Assembly: GCF_000526215.1 (NCBI RefSeq)
Contig: NZ_JAFQ01000004.1
Location: 1,116,001 to 1,180,000 of the forward strand
DNA: 64,000 nucleotides
Reading direction: 5' to 3'
Source: Nocardia sp. BMG51109
Lineage (GTDB): Bacteria > Actinomycetota > Actinomycetes > Mycobacteriales > Mycobacteriaceae
The notes under the pieces are model-generated. The model made no database searches and had not been told where the DNA came from. It saw only the letters and a list, made by a program, of their open reading frames with translations. Position 1 is the stretch's first letter. Every line of letters begins with the position of its first letter. Positions 1 through 9,617 of the stretch are shown here, in pieces. The position numbers and the translations under genes were made by a program.

Positions 1-1418
1 GCCAGATTCGCCCGGTCGGAGTCCGACAGCGTCAGCAGCTCGTCCACCGGCCGGTCACCGGCCGCCTCGGCCAGCATGCGGTCGACGTACTCGTGCAGCC
101 GGTCGATGGTCGCGGCATCGAAAAGGTCGGTGCGGTAGGTGATCTGGACGTCGGTGCGATCGTCGTGCATGAACGTCTCGACCACCAGCGGCAGCAGCGC
201 CGCGCCGTTGTCCACCAGCTCCCAGCCGGTGGCCGCCTCGGGCAGTTGCGGTCCGTCGATCTTCTGGTGCAGGAACAACACCATCGTGTCGAACAGCTTC
301 GACCCGACGTTGCCCGTCGCCCGGTTCACCGCGCGGACGATCTCCTCCTGCGGAAAGTGCTTGTGCCGGAACGCCTCCGTCGTCACTTCGCGCACCTGCT
401 CGACCAGTTCGGCGAAGGTGCCCGACGCGCCGTGCAGGTGCAGCGGGAGCATATTGCTGAGATTGCCGACCAGCAGGTCCATCCCGGCTTCCTCGCGGTT
501 GGCGACCGTGGTGCCGATGACCATGTCGGACTGCCCGGTCAGCTGCCGCAACGCCAGGTGATAGGCGGCCAGGAACACCGAGAAGGGCGTGCCGCGCAGG
601 TCGGCGGTCAGCTGCCGCAGGTTGGCGTCGGCGCGCGGGCTCAGCAGCCGGTCCGCGCGTTCGCCGCGCTCGGAGACGGCGACCGGGCGCCGGTCGAAGG
701 GCAGCGCGAGTTCCGGCACCTCACCGTCGAACCGGCTCTCCCAGAACCGGATATCGTCGGCGTGCTCCTCCGCGCGGAAGCGGTCCTGTTCCCATTCGGC
801 GAAATCGGCCACCTGTGGCTGTAACGGCTCCACCGCGACCGGCCCCGCCAGCGCCTGCCGGTAGAAGTTCTCCACGTCCCGCGACAGGGCGGGCAATGTC
901 ATACCGTCCCAGGCGATGTGCTGAATCACCACGACCGCAACGAGTTTCGTGGCATGCACCCGCGTGAACGTGACGCGCAGCGAGGATTCGGCGGTCAGGT
1001 CGTAGGGCTCCTGCGCCGCCGCCACGGCCAGCTCCCGCAGGCGGTGCTCGGCATCGTCGTACCCCGACAGATCCACATCGCTCAGCCGCGGTGGCAGCGC
1101 ATCGTGGATCCGCTGGTAGGGCTCGCCGTTCTCGTCGGTGTGATACGTGGTGCGCAGCACCTCGTGCCGCCGCACCAGCGCCACGAAGGCCGAGCGCAGC
1201 GCGGCAGCATCGACCGCGCCGTCGAAGGTGAGCGCCAGGCACAGGTTGTAGGCCGCGCTGCCGGGCGCGATCTGCTGATGGGCCCATACGTACCGCTGCC
1301 CGAACGACAGCGGCGCCCGGCCGGGATCCCGGCGCGCCGGCACGGCCGCAGGCGCCGCCAGCCCCTCCTCGGCCAACCGGGCCGACATCGCTACCTGCAG
1401 GTCTTCGAGCGAACGCAT
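1..1418 (-). CDS. NRPS, N-terminal condensation domain, runs off the left edge
   Basis: This is the 5' 472 codons of a nonribosomal peptide synthetase whose remainder lies left of the window. Translation from the ATG at 1416-1418 gives a short linker and then a full condensation (C) domain. The HHxxxDG active-site motif reads QHIAWDG, so the first His is Gln but the catalytic second His and the Asp-Gly are kept; this domain is expected to be active. The family condenses carrier-bound acyl or aminoacyl groups in the cytoplasm. The gene starts 35 bp after the stop of the aryl-carrier/Cy/A/T NRPS, so it probably acts on that module's aryl-azoline product. No A or T domain is reached before the edge, so its substrate cannot be read. 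Confidence 0.85.
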   Translation of the reverse strand, partial: MRSLEDLQVAMSARLAEEGLAAPAAVPARRDPGRAPLSFGQRYVWAHQQIAPGSAAYNLCLALTFDGAVDAAALRSAFVALVRRHEVLRTTYHTDENGEPYQRIHDALPPRLSDVDLSGYDDAEHRLRELAVAAAQEPYDLTAESSLRVTFTRVHATKLVAVVVIQHIAWDGMTLPALSRDVENFYRQALAGPVAVEPLQPQVADFAEWEQDRFRAEEHADDIRFWESRFDGEVPELALPFDRRPVAVSERGERADRLLSPRADANLRQLTADLRGTPFSVFLAAYHLALRQLTGQSDMVIGTTVANREEAGMDLLVGNLSNMLPLHLHGASGTFAELVEQVREVTTEAFRHKHFPQEEIVRAVNRATGNVGSKLFDTMVLFLHQKIDGPQLPEAATGWELVDNGAALLPLVVETFMHDDRTDVQITYRTDLFDAATIDRLHEYVDRMLAEAAGDRPVDELLTLSDSDRANL

Positions 1419-1453
1419 CAATCGAACCAATCTGTGTACTACGACAATCCGGC

Positions 1454-4400
1454 TCAGCGCGCGGCGGCGGTCTCGGGCACGCTCACCTCGGCGAGCTCCA
1501 GCAGAATCCGAGCCACCCGCGCCAGCCGCCCGGGTTCGGCCTCGGCGGCGAGCAGCCCCGCGCAGATCCCGCGCACCGTCCGGCCCTCGAAAACCTCGGT
1601 GACGCCGAACTTCTCGACCGCCAGCAGCCCGCGGACCTTCGCGGTGAGGGTCGTCGCCAGGATCGAATTCCCACCGGCCTCGAAGAAGTCGGTATCGATG
1701 CCCAGCCGTTCGACGCCGAGGATCTGCGCGACGATGTACTCGACCGCCGCCTCCACCTCGGTCCCCGGCGCGACGTACGCGGTCCGGGCACCGAGCGCCT
1801 CGGCGCCCAGCATCCGGCGGACCGCCGCCCGGTCGAGCTTGCCGTTGCCGGTCAGCGGAATCGCGTCCAGCACCTCGACGACCTCGGGAATCATGTGCTC
1901 GGGCAGCAACTCCCGCAGCGCCTCCCCGGCATCAATACTCGCGTCGGCAGTCACCGCCGCCACCAGCCGACCGGCGTCGGTCGCCAGCGCCACGGCCTCG
2001 CGCACCTGCGGCAGTGCCGTCAGCGCCGCCTCCACCTCACCCAGCTCCACCCGGTAGCCGCGAATCTTCACCTGGTGATCGGCGCGGCCCAGGAAGTCCA
2101 CGGTGCCGTCGGGCAGATACCGGGCCAGGTCGCCGGTCCGGTACCAGCGCACGCCGCCGGCCTCGACGAACCGCTCGGCGGTGCGCTCCGGATCGCCGCG
2201 GTACCCGTCGGCGACACTCGTTCCGCCGATCCACAGTTCGCCGATCACCCAGTCCGGGCAGTCCTCGCCGCGCTCGTTGACCACCCGCAGCCGCACATTG
2301 GCCAGCGGCGTGCCGTAGGGCACGGCGGACCACTCGGCCGGGAAGTCGTCGGTCACCTCGCACACCGTCGAGTGGATGGCGGCCTCGGTGGCGCCGCCCA
2401 GCCCGGCGAATCGCAGGCCGGGAACCAGGGTCCGGAAGCGATGCGCCAGTTCGGCATTCACGCGATCACCGCCGGTGATCACCACCCGCATCGACCGCAG
2501 CTGTTCGGAAGAGGCAGTGTCCGTGGTGGCGGTATCGGCTCCCTCCGTGGTTACGCAAGCTGCCGCCTCCGGTCGCGTCGCTACCGCCACGATGTCCAGC
2601 AGCATCCCGATCAGCCCGGGCGCGCAATTCAGCACGCTCACACCGGTTTCGGCGATGAGGTCCGCCCACGCCGCCGCATCCCGCTCGGTATCGGCGTCCA
2701 CGCACACCAGCGCGCCGCCGATCGACAGCGGGCAGAAGATATCGAAGACCGACAGGTCGAACTCCAACGCGGACAGGCCGATCAGCCGGTCGTTCTCCCG
2801 GATCCCGAACTGCGCGACGAGCGCGTCGATGGTGTTGGCGGCGGCACGGTGGCTCACCTCCACGCCCTTCGGCTCACCGGTGGAGCCGGAGGTGAACAGC
2901 ACATAGGCCAGGTCCTCGGGCGCGCAGCCGTGTGCGCGCTCCAGCCGGCCTCCCGCGAGGGCCTCGTCCAGCCGGATCGCGGTGACCTCCGGAGGTAACT
3001 CGGCAGCAGGCGACTCGACATCGCCGTCGACCAGGGCCACCCGCGCCCCGGCCCGCGCCAGGATCCGGTCTCGCCGCGCCCGCGGCTGACCCGTGCCGAT
3101 CGGCACGTAGGCGGCACCGGCGGCGAGCACGCCCAGCACGGCGGGAATCTGCCGGTGCCCCTTGGGAACGACGACCACCACGGTGTCGCCGGGCCGCACG
3201 CCGGCATCGGCGAGCGCCCGCCCGACGGCCAGTGCCCGATCCGCCAGTTCGCCGTAGCTGCTCGTCCCGCCGTCGCGCCACCGCAGCGCCACTCGATCGG
3301 GTTCGCTTGCGGCGCGGGCGAAGAAGGCATCGTGCAGGGTGCGCTCGCCCAGCTCCCGGTCGGTGTCGTTCACCGAATCCCGCACGGTCCGTTGCGCTTC
3401 CGGCAGCGCGATGGACAGCGGCGCGCCCCAATCCGCGCCCGGCTCCAGCAATGCCAGCACCAGCGAGCGGAATTCGCCGAACATCGCCTCGACCACGCCC
3501 TCGGGCATGGCGTCGCGGCGCACGTCCCAGTTCACCAGCAGCCCGCCGGACAGCTCGACCACCTGGGCATCCAGATCCACCTGCGGCCCCTGCGACAGGA
3601 TCCACACCGGCTCACCGAAGATCCCGGTGACCCGGTCGGAGAACAGCTCCCCGAGATCGAGCCCGGAGGTGAACACCACCGACGGGGTGACCGGACCGCC
3701 GCGCAGCCGGCCCAGATCGCGCAGCACATCCAAGCCCTCGTAGGTGGATTGCGCCGCACACGTATGCAATTCGCGCTGCACCCGCTTGGCGCGCGCCACC
3801 ATCGACTCCGGCTCCCGCGCATCGACGTCCACCAGCACCGAATTGGTGAAGTCGCCCACCACCCGGTCGATATCGTCGTGCAGCGGTTCCCGGTCGAACA
3901 GCGGCACGTTCAGCAGGAACCGCTGCCGCGCCGACCAGCGCGCGATCGCCTCGGCGAAGACCGTGGCCAGCGCCACCGCCGGGGTGACGCCGTGACCGTG
4001 CGCGACCTTGCCGAGTTGCTCCTTCGCCTCCCGCGGGAACCAGTGGTGCAGCCGGATGCTGCGCGCCGGGTCGGCCCGCTCGCCCTCGGGCAGCACCGGC
4101 AGCGCTGGAATATCGGGGAGGTCCGGAATGCGGTTGTCCCACCACGCCTTCGCGGCGGAATTGTCTGGCGCGGTCCGCTCCCGGTCGGACAGATACTGCC
4201 GGTAGGTGTAGCCGAGGGAATCCGTGGCGTCGGCATCGGATTCGTAGAGCGTCGCGAGATCGTCCAGAATCCTGCGGTAGCTCAGCGCATCTCCGGCCAG
4301 CATGTCGACGTCGACGTGCACGCGGTGGCGGCCCTCCGGCAGCAGCGTGAGCGTGATGTCGACGACCTGGCCCTCCTCGACGGCCATCCGCTGATGGCTC

Positions 4401-4975
4401 TTCTCCTGCCGGATCCGTTCGAGTTCCATCTGGCCACCGTCGAATTCGGTGGCCAGATCGATCAGATGGAAGACCGGCCGCAGCGGCTCCGGCAGCACCC
4501 GCTGCGTGCCGCTGTCGGTGAATTGCACCCGCAGCTGCTCGTGCCGGGCCACCAGCCGCCGCACCGCGCGCCGCATCCGGTCGGGCTGCACCCCGTGCCC
4601 GTCGAACTCGACGTACAGGTGCGCCGCGACGCCGCCGAGGCGCTGATCCTGCCGGCGCCCGACCCAGTACGCGTGCTGCATGGTGGCGAGGGCGAACTCA
4701 TCGGTGTCGGCGGCCGGCGCGGGCTCCGGTTTCGGTTCCGGTTCGTCCCGTTCGGCGCTGCCCCCCAGCAACTCGGTCCACGCCGCGACGGTCGGCTGCA
4801 ATGCCAGTTCGGAACTGCGCACCTCGTGTCCCTGCTTGCGCCACCGGGCCGACAGCTGCATCAGCATCATCGAGTGCATACCCAGGCTCACCAGGTCGTC
4901 GTCGTAGCCGATCGACTCGGCGGGCACCTCGAGCGCTGCCGCCACCACGTCACGAACGTCAGCCATGCTGAGCAT
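1454..4975 (-). CDS. NRPS: aryl carrier - heterocyclization - adenylation - carrier (mycobactin/nocobactin-type initiation module)
   Basis: About 1173 residues. A carrier domain (residues 5-75) has its phosphopantetheine Ser in LGMHS, typical of aryl carriers. The heterocyclization domain (about 95-530) carries DMLAGDALS, matching DxxxxDxxS. The adenylation domain (about 550-1030) has LFTSGSTGEPKG, EFDLSVFD and GNGKLD. The terminal carrier has FEAGGNSI. The specificity residues I extract by eye are D-L-F-N-I-G-L-I-H-K, close to Cys/Ser/Thr-activating domains that follow Cy domains. The expected product is an aryl (salicyl or dihydroxybenzoyl) oxazoline or thiazoline on the carrier, as for MbtB. 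I chose the ATG at 4975, which has GAGGAG five bases upstream; a GTG at 4987 is the alternative. Iron boxes upstream suggest repression by iron. Confidence 0.9.
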   Translation of the reverse strand: MLSMADVRDVVAAALEVPAESIGYDDDLVSLGMHSMMLMQLSARWRKQGHEVRSSELALQPTVAAWTELLGGSAERDEPEPKPEPAPAADTDEFALATMQHAYWVGRRQDQRLGGVAAHLYVEFDGHGVQPDRMRRAVRRLVARHEQLRVQFTDSGTQRVLPEPLRPVFHLIDLATEFDGGQMELERIRQEKSHQRMAVEEGQVVDITLTLLPEGRHRVHVDVDMLAGDALSYRRILDDLATLYESDADATDSLGYTYRQYLSDRERTAPDNSAAKAWWDNRIPDLPDIPALPVLPEGERADPARSIRLHHWFPREAKEQLGKVAHGHGVTPAVALATVFAEAIARWSARQRFLLNVPLFDREPLHDDIDRVVGDFTNSVLVDVDAREPESMVARAKRVQRELHTCAAQSTYEGLDVLRDLGRLRGGPVTPSVVFTSGLDLGELFSDRVTGIFGEPVWILSQGPQVDLDAQVVELSGGLLVNWDVRRDAMPEGVVEAMFGEFRSLVLALLEPGADWGAPLSIALPEAQRTVRDSVNDTDRELGERTLHDAFFARAASEPDRVALRWRDGGTSSYGELADRALAVGRALADAGVRPGDTVVVVVPKGHRQIPAVLGVLAAGAAYVPIGTGQPRARRDRILARAGARVALVDGDVESPAAELPPEVTAIRLDEALAGGRLERAHGCAPEDLAYVLFTSGSTGEPKGVEVSHRAAANTIDALVAQFGIRENDRLIGLSALEFDLSVFDIFCPLSIGGALVCVDADTERDAAAWADLIAETGVSVLNCAPGLIGMLLDIVAVATRPEAAACVTTEGADTATTDTASSEQLRSMRVVITGGDRVNAELAHRFRTLVPGLRFAGLGGATEAAIHSTVCEVTDDFPAEWSAVPYGTPLANVRLRVVNERGEDCPDWVIGELWIGGTSVADGYRGDPERTAERFVEAGGVRWYRTGDLARYLPDGTVDFLGRADHQVKIRGYRVELGEVEAALTALPQVREAVALATDAGRLVAAVTADASIDAGEALRELLPEHMIPEVVEVLDAIPLTGNGKLDRAAVRRMLGAEALGARTAYVAPGTEVEAAVEYIVAQILGVERLGIDTDFFEAGGNSILATTLTAKVRGLLAVEKFGVTEVFEGRTVRGICAGLLAAEAEPGRLARVARILLELAEVSVPETAAAR

Positions 4976-5017
4976 CAGACTCCTCACCGGCCGAATATCC
5001 AGCCTTCTTCCCAGCGC

Positions 5018-5036
5018 AAAGGCTAGGCTTGCCTAA
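5018..5036. promoter_or_regulatory. IdeR/DmdR-type iron box (NRPS side)
   Basis: This 19-bp site around TAGGCTTGCCTAA matches 14 of 19 positions of the IdeR consensus TTAGGTTAGGCTAACCTAA. It lies 43 bp upstream of the leftward NRPS start, where a repressor would block that promoter. The match count was done by eye. Confidence 0.65.
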
Positions 5037-5078
5037 CCTTCTGGCATAGTAACTTACGGTCGCGCCCACGCCTATGCC

Positions 5079-5097
5079 TGTGGTTTGGCTAACCTAA
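5079..5097. promoter_or_regulatory. IdeR/DmdR-type iron box (reductase side)
   Basis: This site matches 16 of 19 IdeR consensus positions, with the right half GGCTAACCTAA perfect. It ends four bases before the ATG of the siderophore-interacting reductase. The short distance leaves no room for a separate ribosome binding site and suggests a leaderless or nearly leaderless transcript. Confidence 0.7.
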
Positions 5098-5101
5098 CTG
5101 T

Positions 5102-5800
5102 ATGGGAAAAGGCATCAACGGGTTCGTCCTCAAAGCACTTCGTGCGGACGATTACCGCCTGACGGTCACCTCCAGCGACCGCATCAGTGACAACTACCTG
5201 CGACTGGGCTTCACCGGCGGCGGCCTCCTGGCCGATCATCCGGTGCATCCCACCCAGTGGATCCGCATGTGGTTCCCGGACGACAACGGCAGCCTGCTAC
5301 AGCGCGGCTACACCCTCGTGGATCCCGATCCGGGCAACGACACCTTCGACATCGAATTCGCCCTGCACGGCGGCCCGGCCTCGCGATGGGCCGACGGCGC
5401 ATCGATCGGCGACGTCATCGACGCCACCGTGATGGGCTCGAAATTCGCCGTCCCCCAGCCCGTTCCGCCGGAGTTCGTGATCTTCGGCGACACCGCCTCG
5501 CTGCCCGCGATCAACTCGCTGCTCGACGCGATCGGCGAGACCCCCGCCCGGGTGTGGCTGGAATGGCAGTACGACTCGGACCGCACGCTCCCGGTGCGCT
5601 CGGGCCCGAAAACCGAGGTGACCTGGGTGGAACGGGTCAACTACGGCCAACTCCTGCGTCAGGCCGCAGAGTCGCTGACCTGCGCCCCCGACGCGTTCGG
5701 CTGGGCCGCCTGCGACGCCGCGACCACGCGCGCCATCGTCAAGTCCCTGAAAACCACACTGCCGAAACAGAATATCGCCGCCCGGGCGTACTGGCGGTGA
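5102..5800 (+). CDS. siderophore-interacting protein, FAD-dependent ferric-siderophore reductase
   Basis: A 232-residue protein of the SIP/ViuB family, whose members use FAD and NAD(P)H to reduce ferric siderophores and free Fe(II) in the cytoplasm. Family signatures include the FAD-binding stretch RGYTLVDPDP (about residues 66-75), the segment GPASRWADGASIGD, and the dinucleotide-side segment FVIFGDTASLPAI followed by VWLEWQ. In Mycobacterium tuberculosis the same domain is fused to the N terminus of the importer IrtA. Here it is a separate gene, and the IrtA-like ABC subunit at 14965-16836 lacks it. An iron box abuts the start codon. It converges on secA2, with the two stop codons adjacent (5798-5803). 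Confidence 0.9.
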   Translation: MGKGINGFVLKALRADDYRLTVTSSDRISDNYLRLGFTGGGLLADHPVHPTQWIRMWFPDDNGSLLQRGYTLVDPDPGNDTFDIEFALHGGPASRWADGASIGDVIDATVMGSKFAVPQPVPPEFVIFGDTASLPAINSLLDAIGETPARVWLEWQYDSDRTLPVRSGPKTEVTWVERVNYGQLLRQAAESLTCAPDAFGWAACDAATTRAIVKSLKTTLPKQNIAARAYWR

Positions 5801-8125
5801 TCAGTTCCGCAGCCCCAGCTTGATCGCGCCGTCGCGGACCTTGCTGCCCAGGTATTCCAGGAAGCGCGCCCCCGACGTGCCGAACGGATTGTCGTTGACC
5901 ATGTAGGTCCAGATGGAGGTGGGCCGCTTCAGGCCGAGCGATTCCAGATCCACACCGTCGGAAGTGATTTCGGCTCGATCGAAGGTCTCCGACGAACTCT
6001 GGTAGACGACGCCGAAGAATTCGGCGAACTCCGTCACCGCGATGCGGTGGAACTCGTCGATCGGCGTCTCGCGCCCCAGCGCGCGCAGATGGATGCCCTC
6101 GCGCACATCGGTGAGGAAGGCCAGATGTTCGCTCCAGCGCCGATCGAGGTGGTACAGCACGATCGAGCGGGCGGCGGCCGCGAGCGCCTTCTCGCCGACG
6201 GTCTCCAGCAGCTCCTCGTAGCGCTCCGGGCGGAGTTCGCGGAGGCGCTCGGCGGCCAGTTCTTCCCGGAGCACCCGGTCGCGATGTTCGACGACCTCTT
6301 CCCGTTGGATCTTCGTGAGCTGGTGGTAGCGCCAGGTATTGCGATGAATCGCCAGGTGGGCGCCCTCGGCCACGCGCTGCGCGTGGTCCATGGCGCGCTG
6401 CGTCCGCCCGTCGTGCACCCGCCCGTCCGGATCGATCTTCGCGGGCTGCCGCAGATCCGGTACGTGATGCATCATCACGGCGTCCTCCAGGCTGGTGAAG
6501 AACACCGAACTGCCCGGGTCACCCTGACGCCCGGCGCGCCCGCGCAGCTGATCGTCCAGCCGGCCCGTGTGGTAGCGGCCGGTGCCCACCACACACAGCC
6601 CGCCGAGCTCCACGACCCGCTCGTACCCGTCGCCGTCCCGGGAGCCCAGCCGGATGTCGGTGCCCCGGCCCGCCATCTGCGTCGAGATCGTGACGCGCCC
6701 GAATTCGCCTGCGCGCGCGATGATCCCGGCCTCCTCGGCATCGTTCTTCGCGTTCAGGACCGCGCCCTCGATGCCGGCCTCGGCCAATCTCTCGGCGATG
6801 CTTTCGGATTCGGCCACGCTCAGCGTCCCCAGCAGCACCGGACGCCCCGACTCGTGCATCTCGCGCACGTAGTCGACCAGCGCGTCGTCCTTCTGGTCGG
6901 CGGTCTCGTACAGCCGATCGGGCTCGTCCTCGCGGATGCCCGGCACATTCGTCGGGATGCTCCCCGTATCCAGCCTGTAGAACTCCTTCAGCTGGTCGGC
7001 GACGGCGACGGCCGTACCGCTCATCCCGCAGACGGTGCGGTAACGCCCGATCAGCTCCTGCACCAGCATCGAGTCCAGCACCTCGCCGGTCGGGCTGACG
7101 GCCACGCCCTCCTTGGCCTCCACGGCCGCCTGCAAGCCGTCGGGCCACCGCTGTAGCAGCGCGACCCGCCCGCGCGCGGCATTGATCAGCTCCACCTTGT
7201 CGTTACGGACCAGGTAGTCGACATCGCGATGCAGCAGCGAATGCGCATGCAGCGCAAGCTGAATCCGGGTCAGCAGCTCGGCGTGCTCGACCGTGTACAG
7301 ATCCACCCCGCCGAGCCGGGCCTGCACCTGATCGATGCCGGCATCGGTCAGATAGACATTGCGCTTGTCGCCGTCGACCTCGTAGTGCCGCCCCGCCACC
7401 AGAGTGTCGACGATCTTCGCGACCTCGTCGTCCCCGTGCCCGTGCTCCACCGAGCCGGCCAGCACCAGCGGGACGATGGCCTCGTCGATCATCACCGAAT
7501 CGGCCTCGTCGACGATCACCACGTCGGGCGCGGGCAGCACCACCTCGGCGACGTCGGTGCGCAACCGATCGCGCAGCACATCGAATCCCACCTCGCTCAC
7601 CGACACGTACGTCACATCGCACTCGTACGCCTCGCGGCGATGCTCCCAGTCCTCGTCCTCGCCGACCCAGCCGACGGAAACACCCAGCATCGCGTACAGC
7701 TCACGCATCCACTCGGCATCCCGGCGGGCCAGATAGTCGTTGACCGAGACGACGTGAACCCGGCGCCCCTGCAACGCGAATCCGACCGCGGCGAGGGCGC
7801 CGACCAGCGTCTTCCCCTCACCGGTGGACATCTCCACCACGTTCCCGCCGAGCATCCCGAGGGTGCCGAGCAACTGCACGTCGAAGGGCCGCTCATCCAG
7901 CGTGCGGTGCGCCGCCTCCCGGCCCAGCGCGCAGACCCGCGCCAGCTCGGCCTTGCCGAACGCCCGCCCCGACGCGCGCAGCCGCCCGGCCGCCGCGGTC
8001 AGCTCCGCCGCCGGCACCTCCCGGAACTCGTCTTCCAGGCGCCCGGCCTCGGCAACAACGGGCCGGTACCGCGACATATCCGCGGTCCCCGGTCGCTCCA
8101 TCAGCTGCCGAACCCGCGTGCCCAT
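5801..8125 (-). CDS. secA2: accessory preprotein translocase ATPase SecA2
   Basis: About 774 residues from the ATG at 8125 (an upstream in-frame start at 8200 would add 25). It follows mycobacterial SecA2 closely over its whole length. Visible motifs are the Walker A EMSTGEGKT, NDYLARRDAEWM, the Walker B VDEADSV, the second-nucleotide-fold motif QMAGRGTDIRLG, and RGRAGRQGDPGSSVFF. The C terminus stops after a WTYMVNDNPF segment and lacks the zinc-binding tail of housekeeping SecA, as expected for SecA2. It powers export of a subset of proteins through SecYEG. It shows no functional link to its siderophore neighbours. Confidence 0.93.
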   Translation of the reverse strand: MGTRVRQLMERPGTADMSRYRPVVAEAGRLEDEFREVPAAELTAAAGRLRASGRAFGKAELARVCALGREAAHRTLDERPFDVQLLGTLGMLGGNVVEMSTGEGKTLVGALAAVGFALQGRRVHVVSVNDYLARRDAEWMRELYAMLGVSVGWVGEDEDWEHRREAYECDVTYVSVSEVGFDVLRDRLRTDVAEVVLPAPDVVIVDEADSVMIDEAIVPLVLAGSVEHGHGDDEVAKIVDTLVAGRHYEVDGDKRNVYLTDAGIDQVQARLGGVDLYTVEHAELLTRIQLALHAHSLLHRDVDYLVRNDKVELINAARGRVALLQRWPDGLQAAVEAKEGVAVSPTGEVLDSMLVQELIGRYRTVCGMSGTAVAVADQLKEFYRLDTGSIPTNVPGIREDEPDRLYETADQKDDALVDYVREMHESGRPVLLGTLSVAESESIAERLAEAGIEGAVLNAKNDAEEAGIIARAGEFGRVTISTQMAGRGTDIRLGSRDGDGYERVVELGGLCVVGTGRYHTGRLDDQLRGRAGRQGDPGSSVFFTSLEDAVMMHHVPDLRQPAKIDPDGRVHDGRTQRAMDHAQRVAEGAHLAIHRNTWRYHQLTKIQREEVVEHRDRVLREELAAERLRELRPERYEELLETVGEKALAAAARSIVLYHLDRRWSEHLAFLTDVREGIHLRALGRETPIDEFHRIAVTEFAEFFGVVYQSSSETFDRAEITSDGVDLESLGLKRPTSIWTYMVNDNPFGTSGARFLEYLGSKVRDGAIKLGLRN

Positions 8126-8200
8126 CTCCCGAAGTCCCACACCACCTCCAGCCCGTCCCACGGTAGATCCCCCGATCCGCCGGAAAACAACTGATCGCAC

Positions 8201-8579
8201 GCCATGCGAGCACCGCCCGCCTTGCCGACGAGACTACCGCCGCCCCGGCAGCCCCCGCCCCGGCCGGTTCTCTGCACCCTCGTCCGGCCCGCTCGGATCG
8301 GGCAGCGCGCCGTCGGCCCGCCGGGCATAGGCAGCCTCCGGCCACACCGTCACGACATCGACCACAGCCACCAGTTCGGCAGGGATCTCGGCCTCGCCGA
8401 CGTGCTCGACGCTCGGCACGAATACGGCATCGACCTCCAGCCGAACCGCGATGACACCCAGCCGGTACTCGGGCCGGTCCACATGTCCGACGCCGACCGC
8501 ACTATCGCCTCGGCATCCACACAGCCCACCGAGAATTCCGTCGCCTGTTTTCACGATCCGGGCCTCGTCGCATCGCTAC
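8201..8579. other. non-coding or decayed stretch between secA2 and the XRE remnant
   Basis: There is no convincing intact gene here. On the minus strand, an open stretch at 8234-8554 (up to 106 codons) reads VDAVFVPSVEHV then IPAELVAVVDVV. This weakly recalls the middle of Uma2-type nucleases, but the usual PD and SPxS residues are missing. It has no start with a ribosome binding site. I treat it as probable gene debris. Confidence 0.3.
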
Positions 8580-8908
8580 GAAGCGACGGCCACCATGAGC
8601 TGGGTGCCGGACAGGATGCTCGCGGTCCAGCCGAAGAGGCGCTGGTCTTGATCGACCCGTCGTTCGTACGCAATCGAGCGCTCACGTATATCAGTCCGGC
8701 CAACGCGCACAAGGATATCGGTGGCGTCGACGCGTCGGCCGAGGCAATCCGCAAGACCGCCCGGCTTGCGGCGTCCTGCGGCTCCGATCGTCTGGTGAAC
8801 AGCATCGTGGACGCGCGGCACGGACTGACGCCGTGGAAGGACCAGCCAACCGTCCGCAACCTCGGCGAGGAACTGAACGCCTACGGCTTCACCAATTCCC
8901 GCACATAG
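8580..8908 (+). pseudogene. C-terminal remnant of an XRE/TPR-type transcriptional regulator
   Basis: The reading frame ending at 8908 carries about 90 residues with the layout of the C terminus of long actinobacterial XRE regulators. It reads LIDPSFVRNRALTYI, then an A-x-AIRKTARLAASCGSDRLV helix pair, then LTPWKDQPTVRNLGEEL. No helix-turn-helix or plausible start lies upstream in this frame, and the frame before about 8580 does not look like protein. The last 28 bases overlap the 3' end of the convergent acetyltransferase gene. It looks like the leftover 3' end of a deleted regulator; a full-length relative of the same general type is at 57042-58196. Confidence 0.5.
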
Positions 8909-9444
8909 ATATCGAACTGCGAGGAAACGTATCCCGGCGTGTCCTGCCGCCCGACCGAGCGCCATTCTCCGACGGCCGCATAGAACGCGTGCGAGTCCGC
9001 GGCCTGGGGCTGAACTGCCAATGTCGCCCGCTCTTCCGGCCGACTGCTCGACAACACATCGAGCAACCGCCGCCCCAGCCCCCGGCGACGCCAATTCTGT
9101 TGCACCGCAAGGTCTATGACGGCGAAGGTCCGGCCGTCCCATTCCCGGACGAGATCATCGGGAACGGGCTGCTGGAACCCATCCCACCACGGACCGTCCG
9201 GCTTCAACCCGACACCGTAGACGAACCCGACCAGGTCATCGGGCGTGCGAGCAAGTGCGATGCCGAACGTGGGATCCTCGATCAGCCTGTCCATCATCGC
9301 CCGATGCCGCCCCGACTCTCCCTCCGGCCACACGAACGGCGGCTCGGAAAACACCTGATCGTAGATATCGCACACAGCGTCCAACCACCGCCCGGCATCG
9401 GCCACCGACCCCAGTCCGACCGACACTTGCTGGTTCTCGCCCAT
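8881..9444 (-). CDS. GNAT-family N-acetyltransferase
   Basis: 187 residues from the ATG at 9444 (an ATG at 9477 would add 11). The GNAT acetyl-CoA-binding loop is visible as VIDLAVQQNWRRRGLGRRLLDVL, with the Q/RxxGxG/A signature, followed by a helix and a late F-Y segment (HAFYAAVG) common in the fold. GNAT enzymes move an acetyl group from acetyl-CoA to an amine; the acceptor cannot be read from the sequence. It stands alone, convergent with the XRE remnant. Confidence 0.8.
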   Translation of the reverse strand: MGENQQVSVGLGSVADAGRWLDAVCDIYDQVFSEPPFVWPEGESGRHRAMMDRLIEDPTFGIALARTPDDLVGFVYGVGLKPDGPWWDGFQQPVPDDLVREWDGRTFAVIDLAVQQNWRRRGLGRRLLDVLSSSRPEERATLAVQPQAADSHAFYAAVGEWRSVGRQDTPGYVSSQFDIYVRELVKP

Positions 9445-9617
9445 CGCATGCCGCCTCTCGCGAATGCCTTGGGGCACCAGGCTACTGCGAGGGCCGGAGG
9501 CACAGACAGGCAGGAGCCGCTCTCAGAACGGCGGTTCCTCCGAACAGAGTCGGGAAAACCCGTGACTCGGTGATCCTCTACGTCACCGGCGTTTGCCCGG
9601 CGGGACGTAGACGTGGA

